From assembly GCA_017940545.1 (NCBI GenBank), contig JAGAYI010000006.1, positions 1 through 64,000 of the forward strand: a stretch of DNA of 64,000 nucleotides. Direction: 5' to 3'. Position numbers and translations under genes: made by a program. The notes beneath the pieces were generated by a model that searched no databases, was not told the DNA's origin, and saw nothing but the letters and a program-made list of their open reading frames with translations. Positions 1 to 8,543 of the stretch are shown here, one piece after another; positions within the stretch are counted from its first letter, which is position 1; every line of letters starts with the position of its first letter. Source of the stretch: Prevotella sp. GTDB lineage: Bacteria; Bacteroidota; Bacteroidia; Bacteroidales; Bacteroidaceae.

Positions 1-50
1 CTGTCATGACTAAAACTGCATGACATGGGTATCACATATAGGTACAACAA

Positions 51-98
51 ATAACAATAGCAGCTACAATCGAATGTGATTGTAGCTGCTATTGTTAT
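51..98. terminator. Perfect 21-bp hairpin, probable terminator
   Basis: Bases 51-71 are the exact reverse complement of 78-98, with a 6-base loop (gaatgt). The stem begins and ends with A/T-rich pairs, so it could stop transcription from either direction. The gene to its left lies outside the window. From 99 to 264 I see no convincing gene; only short open frames without family features are present. Confidence 0.6.
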
Positions 99-264
99 GG
101 TATAGAGGTATCACTACCTGTAGTTTATCGAATGCTTACGATAATTTCCATTGCTATGGGTCGTATTAGCACTGCTCTTGTTGGAGGGGCTCAGCGTGAG
201 ACAGCGTTAGTCGTTTAGGTATCTTTCCCAAACGGCTCAGATATCCAAACAAGTAAGATATTGG

Positions 265-876
265 TCAGTCGAAGATTTTGAATGCATAGCCTTCGCTTCG
301 GAGCCACTTGATGGCTTCGGGTAAGGCGTAGTGCAGCTTGTCGATGCTCTTCAGGGAGTCGTGGAAGGTGATGATGCTGCCATTGCGGGCATAGCGTTTC
401 ACGTTGTCCAGCACGTCTTCGGCAGTAAGCCACTTGGAATAGTCGCGGGTCACCAGGTCCCACATGATGATGCGGTATTTCTTTCGCAGCCAGTAGTACT
501 CGCTCCAGCGCATGATGCCGTGGGGTGGCCGGAACAGGTGGGCGTGAATGAGGCGGTTGGCCTTGTGCACGTTGATGAGATAGGTGGAGGCCCAGTGCTT
601 GAAAGCCCCGAGATGGTTGTGGGTGTGGTTGCCCACCTGGTGCCCGTCGGCCTTGATGCGCTCAAAGAGTTCCGGGTATTTCCTGACGTTGTCGCCCACC
701 ATGAAGAAGGTAGCCTTGATGTTGAAGGCCTTGAGTGTGTCGAGAATAAACGGCGTTGCCTCGGGAATGGGTCCGTCGTCGAAGGTCAGATAGACGGCCT
801 TCTCCGTCGGATCCATTCTCCAGACAGCTTTCGGAAAGAGCCATCTGAGCCATTTTGCCGGTTGTTCAATAAGCAC
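265..876 (-). CDS. Polysaccharide deacetylase family protein (NodB domain)
   Basis: Predicted metal-dependent carbohydrate esterase of the CE4/NodB family, 203 residues. The metal site is visible as TFDDGP (D33, D34) and an HxxxH pair (H84, H88), followed by RPPHG near 116-120 that forms part of the substrate groove. No clear signal peptide is present: the N terminus has a short hydrophobic/aromatic stretch but no cleavage site, so the protein may act at the inner face or be exported in another way. Family members remove N- or O-acetyl groups from peptidoglycan or polysaccharides; the substrate here cannot be read from sequence. It follows the DUF2723 gene by 45 bases on the same strand and is probably co-transcribed with it, which hints at a role in surface glycan maturation, but that is inference. 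Confidence 0.88.
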   Translation of the reverse strand: MLIEQPAKWLRWLFPKAVWRMDPTEKAVYLTFDDGPIPEATPFILDTLKAFNIKATFFMVGDNVRKYPELFERIKADGHQVGNHTHNHLGAFKHWASTYLINVHKANRLIHAHLFRPPHGIMRWSEYYWLRKKYRIIMWDLVTRDYSKWLTAEDVLDNVKRYARNGSIITFHDSLKSIDKLHYALPEAIKWLRSEGYAFKIFD

Positions 877-921
877 TCTTTTGTCTGTTTGTCATTTACA
901 GGTCTTCGAGCGGTTCTTTGT

Positions 922-3900
922 TCAGAGGCTTCCGCCCATTTCCCTGTATTGGTTGATGAGCTGAATGAGCTCCTTGGTGTAGTTTTCTGCCTGTGCGTCG
1001 TGCGTCTTCTCTATCAGCAGGTCCAGGTGTTGCAGGATGTAGAAGTGCAGATAGTTCTCTTCGTCGGCCGACACGACGAGTCCGTTGCTCATGTTCTGCT
1101 TGAGCAGTGCGGTGGATTGTTGCCAGATGGGTTTTGCAAACTCCATGACCCTGAGGGTCTTGGCCCACGACGGGTTGACCTTGGCGGCCACGTCGGCACA
1201 CTGCTCCAGGGTGTATAGGTGTAGCATGAGTTCACGCTGTGAAGACAGGAGCCACGTTTTGTCCTGATGATAGTAGTAGTTGATGTACTGTGTAGAGCGT
1301 TTCCACAGGTTCTGCAGGTGTTTGTCGGCCATCTGCCTGTTGCCTACGGCGGCGTAAGCCTGTGTCAGTTCCAGCGTACCGGAGTCGTAGCAGTCGGGAA
1401 CGTTATAGCTTGGCAGCACTTTCTCGCTGTAGGCCAGCGCCTTTCTGGCTTCGTCGTAGCGTCCCTTGGCCACGAGCTTGCTGACGAGCTGTGCGAAGAT
1501 GCGCCGGTGGGTGTAGCACATGCGCATGACTGTTTCGTCAAGATAGAGTCCCTCCTTTTCCAGTCCGCCGAACTTAAAGCGGTTCATCACGGCGTCGTAG
1601 GTCTTGTCAACGTCGAAGTTCTCGGAGCCTTCCACGTTGGTGGCAAACGGCGTGATGCGGTTCACGAGTCCCTCCTGTACGAAGTTGTCGCCGAGGTTCA
1701 TGTAGTTGTCGCTGCCCACCGTCATGGCTACGTAGATGGGGCGCACCCAGTTGCTCTGGGCAATGAGCTCCAGCATCATGAGGTCGTTCTTGTACAGTGC
1801 GCCGCGGCCTGCCAGCGAGATGACCATCTGGTCGGGAATGGAGTCGCCCTGCAGCATCATGCCGCTCTTGCGCACGGCCTCTTTGTCGATGGTCATGTAG
1901 AGCGTGTCGGTAGGAATGACGTGCAGGCTGTTCTCGTCGCCCATAATGAGTTTCATCACTTCGCGCTGCTGGTCGTTCACTTCGTTGCGTACCCAGTATT
2001 TCAGCACGTTCTTCAGCTCGAAGGGGTTGTCGCCAAACATTTCGCGGGCCTCAGCGGGGTAGGTGCGGTACAGGTCCTTGATGTTCTCCTTGACGCTGGG
2101 GACTATCTGTGCGTAGTCGTTGGCACGGCCGGCATACTTGATGCGCGGCCAGGTGATGGGTAGTGACGGCGAGTCGTAGGCCGGGCGCACCATCTGGTCG
2201 ATGTACCAGTCGGTCTGCAGATAGCTCAGGTTGCAGACGCGTGCGTCGGTACGCACACCCTCGACATCCTGGTTGTACCAAAGCGGGAAGGTGTCGTTGT
2301 CGCCGTTGGTAAAGACAATGGGGTAGCCTTCCTGCTGCAGCGACATGAGGTAGTTCTGTCCGAAGTCGCGACAGGTGTAGCGCCCTGAGCGGTCGTGGTC
2401 GTCCCATGTCTGGCTGACCATCTGTATGGGCACCAGGATGGTGGCTGCCGACACGACGGCAGCGACGGCGACGGGGTTGACCTTCTTCAGGTAGCGGCGG
2501 CCCAGTTCGTAGAGAGCTGCCACGCCCATGCCGCACCAGATGGCGTAGGCATAGAACGAGCCGGCGTAGGCGTAGTCGCGCTCACGGGGCTGGTTGGGCG
2601 TCTGGTTCAGGTAGATGACGATGGCCAGGCCCGTCATGAAGAACAGGAAGAAGACCACCCAGAACTGGCGTATGCCTTTCTGCTGCTTCATGAGCGACTG
2701 CCAGAAGAGTCCCAGCAGGCCGAGTATGAGGGGCAGACAGTAGAAGACGTTGTGTCCCTTGTTGTTCTTCAGGTCGTCGGGCAGGTTGTCCTGGTTGCCC
2801 AGGCGCATGTTGTCGAGTACTGAAATGCCGGTAATCCAGTTGCCGTGCTCCGGCTCTCCGTTGCCCTGTATGTCGTTCTGGCGCCCGGCGAAGTTCCACA
2901 TGAAGTAGCGCCAGTACATGAAGTTACACTGGTAGGTGATGAAGAACCAGAGGTTGTCAATCTGCGACGGCACCTTGACCATCATCTGCTCGCCACAGCG
3001 GTCGTAGGGCACCTCGCTGCCTTCGACGCCATTCATCCACTGCTCGTATGACTGGGCGTGGTCACCGCTGTACATGCGTGGGAACAGCATGTTCTGCGCA
3101 TAGCGGTATTCGTCCTTCGTGCGCAGAATCTCGTACTGGTCTTTCTCGTCGGCAGAAGCCTTTTCCTTGCGCTGATAGACGGGGTCGCCCTCTTTCACGA
3201 CGGGCTTGCAGTAGCCGCCTTCCTGTTTCAGCTCCACCTGCGAGGTGAAGGCCTGTCCGTAGAACAGCGGGCGACTGCCATACTGCTCGCGGCCCATGTA
3301 TTCGCCAAGGGTGAAGAAGTCTTCGGGCGAGTTCTGGTCCATGGGCGGGTTGGCTGCCGAACGGATGACGATGACGGCGTAGCTGGAATAGCCGATGATG
3401 AGCATCAGCATGCACAGCAGCGACGTGTTCTTAATGCGGGCGCTGATGAGCGGTTTGCCGGCCTGCTTGTATTGCAGCACGAAGAAAACGACTGCCAAGG
3501 CAACGAAGCCGAACAGCACGGACAGCAGGCTCCAGCCCGTGAAGGGTATGCCCAGCAGGCCGATGGCACAGGTGAAGGAGATGTTCTGACGCATCTGGCT
3601 GCGGTCGGTGAACGTTTCGTAGATGGCCCAGATGGTGATGCCGATGAGCAGCACCATATAGATGATTTCACCCGTGTTGAACGGGCAGCCCAGGGTGTTG
3701 ACGAAGAACAGTTCGAACCAGCCACCCACACGCACAATGCCCGGCACGACACCGTAGAGCACGGCAGCCAGAATGAGCACTGAGATGCCCAGCGCGATGA
3801 GCGACCCGCGAAGGTCTTTCGACGAGTCCTGATGCTGGTAGCGCTTGTAGTACCACACCAGCACGATGGCCGGCAGGCAGAGCAGGTTCAGCAGGTGCAC

Positions 3901-4467
3901 ACCGATGCTGAGGCCCGTCATGTAGAATATAAGAATGAGCCAGCGGTCGGCATGCGGCTCGTCGGCATGGTCTTCCCACTTCAGTATGAGCCAGAAGACG
4001 ACGGCAGTAAAGGCCGAAGAGTAGGCATACACCTCGCCTTCGACGGCCGAGAACCAGAACGTGTCGCTAAAAGCATATATCAGTGCGCCCACCAGTCCGG
4101 AAGCCTCGATGGCAATCATCTTGGCCGTGGTCAGTTCCTCCCAGCGGTCAATGAGCAGTCGCCTGACCAAATGGGTAATGGTCCAGAACAGGAACAGAAT
4201 GGTGACTGCCGACAGCAGCGCACTCATGGTGTTGACCATGCGTGCCACCTGGGTAGGGTCGCTGACCAACTGTGAGAATAAATTTGCAGTGAGCATGAAG
4301 AACGGTGCGCCGGGCGGGTGTCCGACTTCAAGTTTGTAACCTGTTGAAATAAATTCCGGGCAGTCCCAGAACGATGCGGTAGGTTCAATGGTGGAAATGT
4401 AACAGAAAGCTGCGATAAGAAATGCCAACCAGCCTATTGTGTTATCCACCAGTCGAAATTGTTTCAT
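922..4467 (-). CDS. DUF2723 multi-pass membrane protein (glycosyltransferase-like)
   Basis: A 1181-residue protein with about a dozen hydrophobic segments in its first ~700 residues and a large soluble C-terminal part with helical, TPR-like character. The N terminus matches DUF2723: an early acidic motif (FWDCPEF, residues ~34-40) and a nearby HPPGAP motif, as in GT-C fold enzymes where an acidic residue after the first membrane helix is catalytic. DUF2723 proteins are related to the animal protein O-mannosyltransferase TMEM260, so lipid-linked sugar transfer to an exported protein is plausible; the donor and acceptor are unknown. The gene starts a new unit: a TAccTTTG box lies 33 bases upstream of the ATG on the minus strand. 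The NodB-type gene follows closely. Confidence 0.85.
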   Translation of the reverse strand: MKQFRLVDNTIGWLAFLIAAFCYISTIEPTASFWDCPEFISTGYKLEVGHPPGAPFFMLTANLFSQLVSDPTQVARMVNTMSALLSAVTILFLFWTITHLVRRLLIDRWEELTTAKMIAIEASGLVGALIYAFSDTFWFSAVEGEVYAYSSAFTAVVFWLILKWEDHADEPHADRWLILIFYMTGLSIGVHLLNLLCLPAIVLVWYYKRYQHQDSSKDLRGSLIALGISVLILAAVLYGVVPGIVRVGGWFELFFVNTLGCPFNTGEIIYMVLLIGITIWAIYETFTDRSQMRQNISFTCAIGLLGIPFTGWSLLSVLFGFVALAVVFFVLQYKQAGKPLISARIKNTSLLCMLMLIIGYSSYAVIVIRSAANPPMDQNSPEDFFTLGEYMGREQYGSRPLFYGQAFTSQVELKQEGGYCKPVVKEGDPVYQRKEKASADEKDQYEILRTKDEYRYAQNMLFPRMYSGDHAQSYEQWMNGVEGSEVPYDRCGEQMMVKVPSQIDNLWFFITYQCNFMYWRYFMWNFAGRQNDIQGNGEPEHGNWITGISVLDNMRLGNQDNLPDDLKNNKGHNVFYCLPLILGLLGLFWQSLMKQQKGIRQFWVVFFLFFMTGLAIVIYLNQTPNQPRERDYAYAGSFYAYAIWCGMGVAALYELGRRYLKKVNPVAVAAVVSAATILVPIQMVSQTWDDHDRSGRYTCRDFGQNYLMSLQQEGYPIVFTNGDNDTFPLWYNQDVEGVRTDARVCNLSYLQTDWYIDQMVRPAYDSPSLPITWPRIKYAGRANDYAQIVPSVKENIKDLYRTYPAEAREMFGDNPFELKNVLKYWVRNEVNDQQREVMKLIMGDENSLHVIPTDTLYMTIDKEAVRKSGMMLQGDSIPDQMVISLAGRGALYKNDLMMLELIAQSNWVRPIYVAMTVGSDNYMNLGDNFVQEGLVNRITPFATNVEGSENFDVDKTYDAVMNRFKFGGLEKEGLYLDETVMRMCYTHRRIFAQLVSKLVAKGRYDEARKALAYSEKVLPSYNVPDCYDSGTLELTQAYAAVGNRQMADKHLQNLWKRSTQYINYYYHQDKTWLLSSQRELMLHLYTLEQCADVAAKVNPSWAKTLRVMEFAKPIWQQSTALLKQNMSNGLVVSADEENYLHFYILQHLDLLIEKTHDAQAENYTKELIQLINQYREMGGSL

Positions 4468-4499
4468 TATAATCGTGTCTTATTTATAAATAATGTGTG

Positions 4500-4507
4500 C
4501 AAAGGTA
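4500..4507 (-). promoter_or_regulatory. -7 box of the DUF2723 promoter
   Basis: On the minus strand this reads TAccTTTG, the Bacteroidota -7 consensus (TAnnTTTG). It sits 33 bases before the DUF2723 start. No clean -33 TTTG is seen at the expected distance. The DNA just upstream (4511-4540) holds short direct repeats of GTTGAAAGTT. Confidence 0.6.
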
Positions 4508-4593
4508 ATAAAAAGTTGAAAGTTGTCGGTTGAAAGTTAAAGGTTTTTCCTTAGTATATAGTTTTTTTAACTTTCATAGATGAGTCGCCTGGC

Positions 4594-5046
4594 TCAAAGG
4601 AACAAACTGGTGCCGTAAAGCACAAGGGCATAGCGGACTATCTTGCCGATGCTGATGGCGGTGAACGTAAGTGGCATGTTTGAGCGCAGCAGACCCAGTG
4701 CAACGGTGATGGCGCTGCCTAAAAGGGGAATCCACGCCAGAAGGCCCATCCACGGACCGTACTTCGACACCCACCGCTGGGCACGGTCCAGCTTCTCACG
4801 CTTGATTCTCAGGTACTTCTCCACCCATTCCATCTTGCCCATGCGACCAATGAAATAGTTGATGACCGACCCCACGATGTTGCCTAACGACCCCCACACG
4901 AGGAGCCAAAACGGACTGAGACCTGCCACGTAGAGGGCTGCCATGACCGTCTCGCTGTTGAAGGGCAACACACTACCCGCCAGAATGGCTCCTATGAACA
5001 ATCCGGCGTAGCCCCATTCCGTCAGAAGTGAAATGATGGAATCCAT
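4594..5046 (-). CDS. Small DedA/YqaA-like membrane protein (SNARE-associated family)
   Basis: A 150-residue integral membrane protein with four or more hydrophobic segments. The pattern of glycines and the motif around WGSLGNIVGSVINYFIGRMG are typical of the YqaA branch of DedA-like (SNARE-associated Golgi) proteins, which are short members of a family linked to lipid flipping and envelope homeostasis. The start is placed at the ATG at 5046, not further upstream: the open frame continues upstream for 60 codons, but that stretch has a composition unlike protein and overlaps the real upstream gene in another frame. The chosen start overlaps that gene by 25 bases, consistent with translational coupling. 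The substrate is unknown. Confidence 0.82.
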   Translation of the reverse strand: MDSIISLLTEWGYAGLFIGAILAGSVLPFNSETVMAALYVAGLSPFWLLVWGSLGNIVGSVINYFIGRMGKMEWVEKYLRIKREKLDRAQRWVSKYGPWMGLLAWIPLLGSAITVALGLLRSNMPLTFTAISIGKIVRYALVLYGTSLFL

Positions 5047-5960
5047 AGGTTGACAGCAGTAATGATGAGAACCGCCCCGACGATGAGGCAGAAGGCCATG
5101 TTCGTCCAGCGGGTATGGGTAAGTGCCAGGAAATGGGCTATGAGCGGACTGCAGCAGGCGGTCAGCAGGGGCAGAAGGAGCGTGGCGTGCTGGGGCTGCA
5201 GGGCAAACAGCACGATGGCCACCCACGACATGATGGAGAAACAGTCGAACAGCATGCGGGTGCGAATCTTGTCCTTATAGCGTGTGCGGGCATAATGGAC
5301 GGTGCCTACGGTAGTCAGCACAATGAGCAGCGTGAAGAAAAGCACCTCGTTGACCGTCAGCTGCCGGTAGTCGAAGGGAAATGTCACCCAGCCGAGCTGT
5401 TCGAAGTGCTGCAACAGCGCGGTGAAGTCGTTTCTCCACAAGCAGTAAGGCGCTATAAACCAATAGGGGAACAACACCCCGATGATGGAGGCAAAGAACG
5501 TGCGCCAGGAAAGTGACTGTATCTTGAACTGCATGAACAGCCAGAACAGGGGCATCAGGTAGAGAATGCGGACATGAACCAGACTGCCCAAGCCCACCAT
5601 GAGAAAGGCATAGAAGGTTCCGCCAGGCGACGCTTTGTCCTGATAGGTTCGAAACAGCAGGAGCAGGAAGGCGCTCAGGCATACCCCCCCAAGGGCCGCC
5701 GCCATGGAATGGAAAAGAAAGTTGCAGGCACAGGTCAGAACCAGGAAAGAACAACTCACCATGCGTGAATAGATACGGATTAGGGCATTTTGGTTGTTCA
5801 TCTCTACCATGAGGTAGGTGGCCAGTACGGCACAGGCAAGCTGAATCCACCAACCGTCGGAAATCAGTCCTGCTGCTATCCATACCAGCAGCGCATAGCC
5901 TGCCGTCACGGGCAGTGCTATGCGGCTTTCTGCTATTTTGTTCTGAATCCGCTTGATCAC
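5022..5960 (-). CDS. Integral membrane protein of unknown function
   Basis: A 312-residue, very hydrophobic protein with roughly eight to ten membrane segments and no soluble domain. It resembles a conserved Bacteroidota membrane family (possibly DUF6427) often found close to purD, but I cannot name a function. Motifs with charged or polar residues inside membrane segments (for example the RTYQDKASPGG loop near 105 and HVRILYLMP near 130) may mark functional loops. It sits 20 bases after purD and overlaps the next membrane-protein gene by 25 bases, so the three are probably one transcript. Confidence 0.75.
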   Translation of the reverse strand: MIKRIQNKIAESRIALPVTAGYALLVWIAAGLISDGWWIQLACAVLATYLMVEMNNQNALIRIYSRMVSCSFLVLTCACNFLFHSMAAALGGVCLSAFLLLLFRTYQDKASPGGTFYAFLMVGLGSLVHVRILYLMPLFWLFMQFKIQSLSWRTFFASIIGVLFPYWFIAPYCLWRNDFTALLQHFEQLGWVTFPFDYRQLTVNEVLFFTLLIVLTTVGTVHYARTRYKDKIRTRMLFDCFSIMSWVAIVLFALQPQHATLLLPLLTACCSPLIAHFLALTHTRWTNMAFCLIVGAVLIITAVNLWIPSFHF

Positions 5961-5980
5961 GTTCTTATGATGGCTTATTA

Positions 5981-7249
5981 TTAGAGGTCTGCTCCGATGT
6001 CGCGGCGGAAATACTTGTCCTGGAACTCTATCTTCTGGGCCTCAGTAAACGACTTGGCCAGTGCTTCGGCCTTGTCCTTGCCATAGGACGAGACGGCGAT
6101 GACACGCCCACCGTTGGTGACCACCTGACCGTCCTTCGTCGTCGTGCCGGCATGGAAGACGATGCTCCCCTCCACCTGGTCGATGCCCGTGATGGCATAA
6201 CCCTTTTTATACGCTTCGGGATAACCGCCCGACACCAGCATGACGCAGACGGCGGCACGCTCGTCGAACACTACGCTCTTCTCGTTGAGGTTACCTGCTG
6301 CCACGCCTTCAAACAAGTCAACAATGTCTGATTTCAGCCGCAGCATGACGGTTTCCGTCTCAGGGTCGCCCATGCGGCAGTTGTATTCAATGACCATGGG
6401 GTTGCCATCTACATTGATAAGTCCGAAGAAGATAAAGCCTTTATAGTCAATGTCCTCGGCGGCCAGACCCTCTACAGTGGGGCGGATGATGCGGTCTTCC
6501 ACTTTCGTCATCCATTCCTTTGTGGCAAAGGGAACGGGGCTTACGCTACCCATGCCACCGGTGTTCAGACCCGTGTCGTGCTCTCCAATGCGCTTGTAGT
6601 CCTTGGCTTCCGGCAGAATCTGGTAGTGCCGTCCGTCGGTCAGCACGAAAACCGAGCACTCTATGCCACTGAGAAACTCCTCGATGACCACGCGGCTGGA
6701 GGCATTGCCGAACATTCCGCCCAGCATCTCCTTCAGTTCCTTCTTGGCTTCCTCTAAGGTGGGCAGAATCAGTACTCCCTTGCCGGCACACAGACCGTCG
6801 GCCTTCAGCACGTAGGGGGGCTGCAGGGTTTCAAGGAATTTCAGTCCGTCCTGAAGGTGCTCCCCGTCGAAAGTCTCGTAGCGGGCCGTGGGAATGTCGT
6901 GGCGCTGCATGAAAGCCTTGGCAAAGTCTTTTGAGCCTTCAAGCACCGCACCGGCCTTCGAGGGGCCAATGACGGGAATGTCCTTGGTGCGTGCGTCGGC
7001 CTTCATGTCGTCGTAGATACCCTTTACCAACGGGTCTTCCGGACCTACCACCACCATATTGATCTGCTTCTCCACGCAGAACTGCTTGACAGCCTCGAAG
7101 TCGTCTGCCTTCATGGGCACATTCTCGCCCACGTTACTTGTTCCTCCATTGCCTGGTGCAATGTAGAGCTTCTCACACTTGCTACTCTGAGCAATCTTCC
7201 ATGCCAGCGCATGCTCGCGGCCGCCACTGCCTAAAAGTAATATTTTCAT
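5981..7249 (-). CDS. purD: Phosphoribosylamine--glycine ligase
   Basis: Second step of de novo purine synthesis: joins glycine to 5-phosphoribosylamine using ATP, giving GAR. The 422-residue length is normal for the enzyme. The N-terminal domain begins [18 protein letters not shown], the classical PurD start; next come the ATP-grasp parts ([13 protein letters not shown] near 150; CRMGDPETE near 290, which carries metal-binding acidic residues) and the C-terminal domain. It lies 64 bases after serB on the same strand. The short gap contains TTATG-type tandem repeats (about 7261-7285). Cytoplasmic; no oddities seen. Confidence 0.97.
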   Translation of the reverse strand: MKILLLGSGGREHALAWKIAQSSKCEKLYIAPGNGGTSNVGENVPMKADDFEAVKQFCVEKQINMVVVGPEDPLVKGIYDDMKADARTKDIPVIGPSKAGAVLEGSKDFAKAFMQRHDIPTARYETFDGEHLQDGLKFLETLQPPYVLKADGLCAGKGVLILPTLEEAKKELKEMLGGMFGNASSRVVIEEFLSGIECSVFVLTDGRHYQILPEAKDYKRIGEHDTGLNTGGMGSVSPVPFATKEWMTKVEDRIIRPTVEGLAAEDIDYKGFIFFGLINVDGNPMVIEYNCRMGDPETETVMLRLKSDIVDLFEGVAAGNLNEKSVVFDERAAVCVMLVSGGYPEAYKKGYAITGIDQVEGSIVFHAGTTTKDGQVVTNGGRVIAVSSYGKDKAEALAKSFTEAQKIEFQDKYFRRDIGADL

Positions 7250-7313
7250 ATTTTTTTTCCTGTTATGTCGTTATGTTGTTATGCCGAAGTGCTGATATCT
7301 CGATATGCAGTCA

Positions 7314-8543
7314 TTACATTTTCCCCTGTTCCCCAAGATATGAGTCTTTGAAACCGAGGAAATAGAGCACGCCGTCGAGCCCAATGGTGTTGATGCTCTG
7401 TTCGGCGTTTGCCACCACGCGGGGCTTGGCATGGAAGGCAATGCCCAGGCCTGCCTGACTGATCATGGGCAGGTCGTTGGCACCATCGCCGACGGCAATG
7501 GTCTGTGCCAGGTTCACCTTTTCCACCTGGGCAATCAGCTTCAGCAACTCTGCCTTACGGTGGCCGTCAACCACTTCGCCCACATAGCGGCCCGTCAGTT
7601 TGCCGTCTTCGCCAATCTCCAGTTCGTTGGCATAGACGTAGTCAATGCCGTAACGGCGTTGCAGATATTCACCGAAATAGGTGAATCCGCCGGATAGAAT
7701 GGCAATCTTATAGCCGCACGTCTTCAGGATGGACATCAGGCGGTCAACGCCCTCGGTAATGGGCAGGTGCTCGGCAATGTCCTGCATGACACTCACGTCG
7801 AGCCCCTTCAGTAACGCCACGCGCCGCGTGAAGCTTTCCTTGAAGTCTATCTCGCCGCGCATGGCACTCTCGGTAATGGCCCTGACCTCGGCCCCCACGC
7901 CGTTGCGCTCGGCCAGTTCGTCGATACATTCCGTCTGAATCAGGGTGGAATCCATGTCGAAGCAGATGAGCCGGCGCATGCGACGGAACATGTCGTCGCG
8001 CTGGAACGAGAAGTCAATCTCCATTTTTTGTGACAGCTTCATCAGTTCCGATTGCAGCTGGTGACGGTCGCGGGGCTCGCCGCGCAGTGAAAACTCTATG
8101 CAGGCACGCACATGCTTGGTGGGGTTCTTAATGCTCTTGCGGCCCGTCAGCCGGAGTATGGAGTCAATGTTAAGCCCCTGGTCGGCAATGATGCGTGTGG
8201 CAGCCTCAATTTGCTTAGCCTCTAACTGACGGCCCATGACCATGAGGATGTAGCGATTCTTGCCCTGATGACCTACCCAGTCTTCGTATTCGTCGTCGGT
8301 AATAGGCGAGAATCCTATGTTGACACCCAACTCGGTGGCCTTGAAGAGCAACTCCTTCATGGCCAGTCCGCTCTTCATCTCGTCAATGCGGATAAGAATT
8401 CCTAACGAGAGGGTAGAGTGGATGTCTGCCTGTCCGATGTCAAGAATCTGGGCATCGTACTTAGCCAGTATGCCCATGACACCGGCAGTCAGTCCCGGAC
8501 GGTCCTGTCCGGTGATGCGGACGAGTATTTGCTCTTGTCTCAT
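7314..8543 (-). CDS. serB: Phosphoserine phosphatase with N-terminal ACT domains
   Basis: Last step of serine synthesis: hydrolyses 3-phosphoserine. The 409-residue protein has two ACT-like ligand-binding domains in the first ~180 residues (ILVRITGQDRPGLTAGVM at the start is the first ACT strand) and a HAD phosphatase domain with all motifs: DMDST near residue 195 (nucleophile and acid/base Asp), SGGF near 290, a lysine around 340, and GDGANDLPM near 350. ACT domains suggest feedback control by an amino acid. Its ATG overlaps the stop of the upstream protease gene by 4 bases (TCAT on the plus strand at 8540-8543), so translation of the two is probably coupled. Confidence 0.96.
   Translation of the reverse strand: MRQEQILVRITGQDRPGLTAGVMGILAKYDAQILDIGQADIHSTLSLGILIRIDEMKSGLAMKELLFKATELGVNIGFSPITDDEYEDWVGHQGKNRYILMVMGRQLEAKQIEAATRIIADQGLNIDSILRLTGRKSIKNPTKHVRACIEFSLRGEPRDRHQLQSELMKLSQKMEIDFSFQRDDMFRRMRRLICFDMDSTLIQTECIDELAERNGVGAEVRAITESAMRGEIDFKESFTRRVALLKGLDVSVMQDIAEHLPITEGVDRLMSILKTCGYKIAILSGGFTYFGEYLQRRYGIDYVYANELEIGEDGKLTGRYVGEVVDGHRKAELLKLIAQVEKVNLAQTIAVGDGANDLPMISQAGLGIAFHAKPRVVANAEQSINTIGLDGVLYFLGFKDSYLGEQGKM

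Noticed and set aside
331..1218. Long plus-strand open frame of 295 codons
   Set aside because: It runs antisense to the deacetylase and DUF2723 genes, both of which have clear motifs; its product has no domain and shows the Val/His-rich bias of a shadow frame.
5047..5226. 60-codon upstream extension of the YqaA-like gene
   Set aside because: It lies in the coding region of the upstream membrane protein, in another frame, and has a composition unlike a membrane protein.
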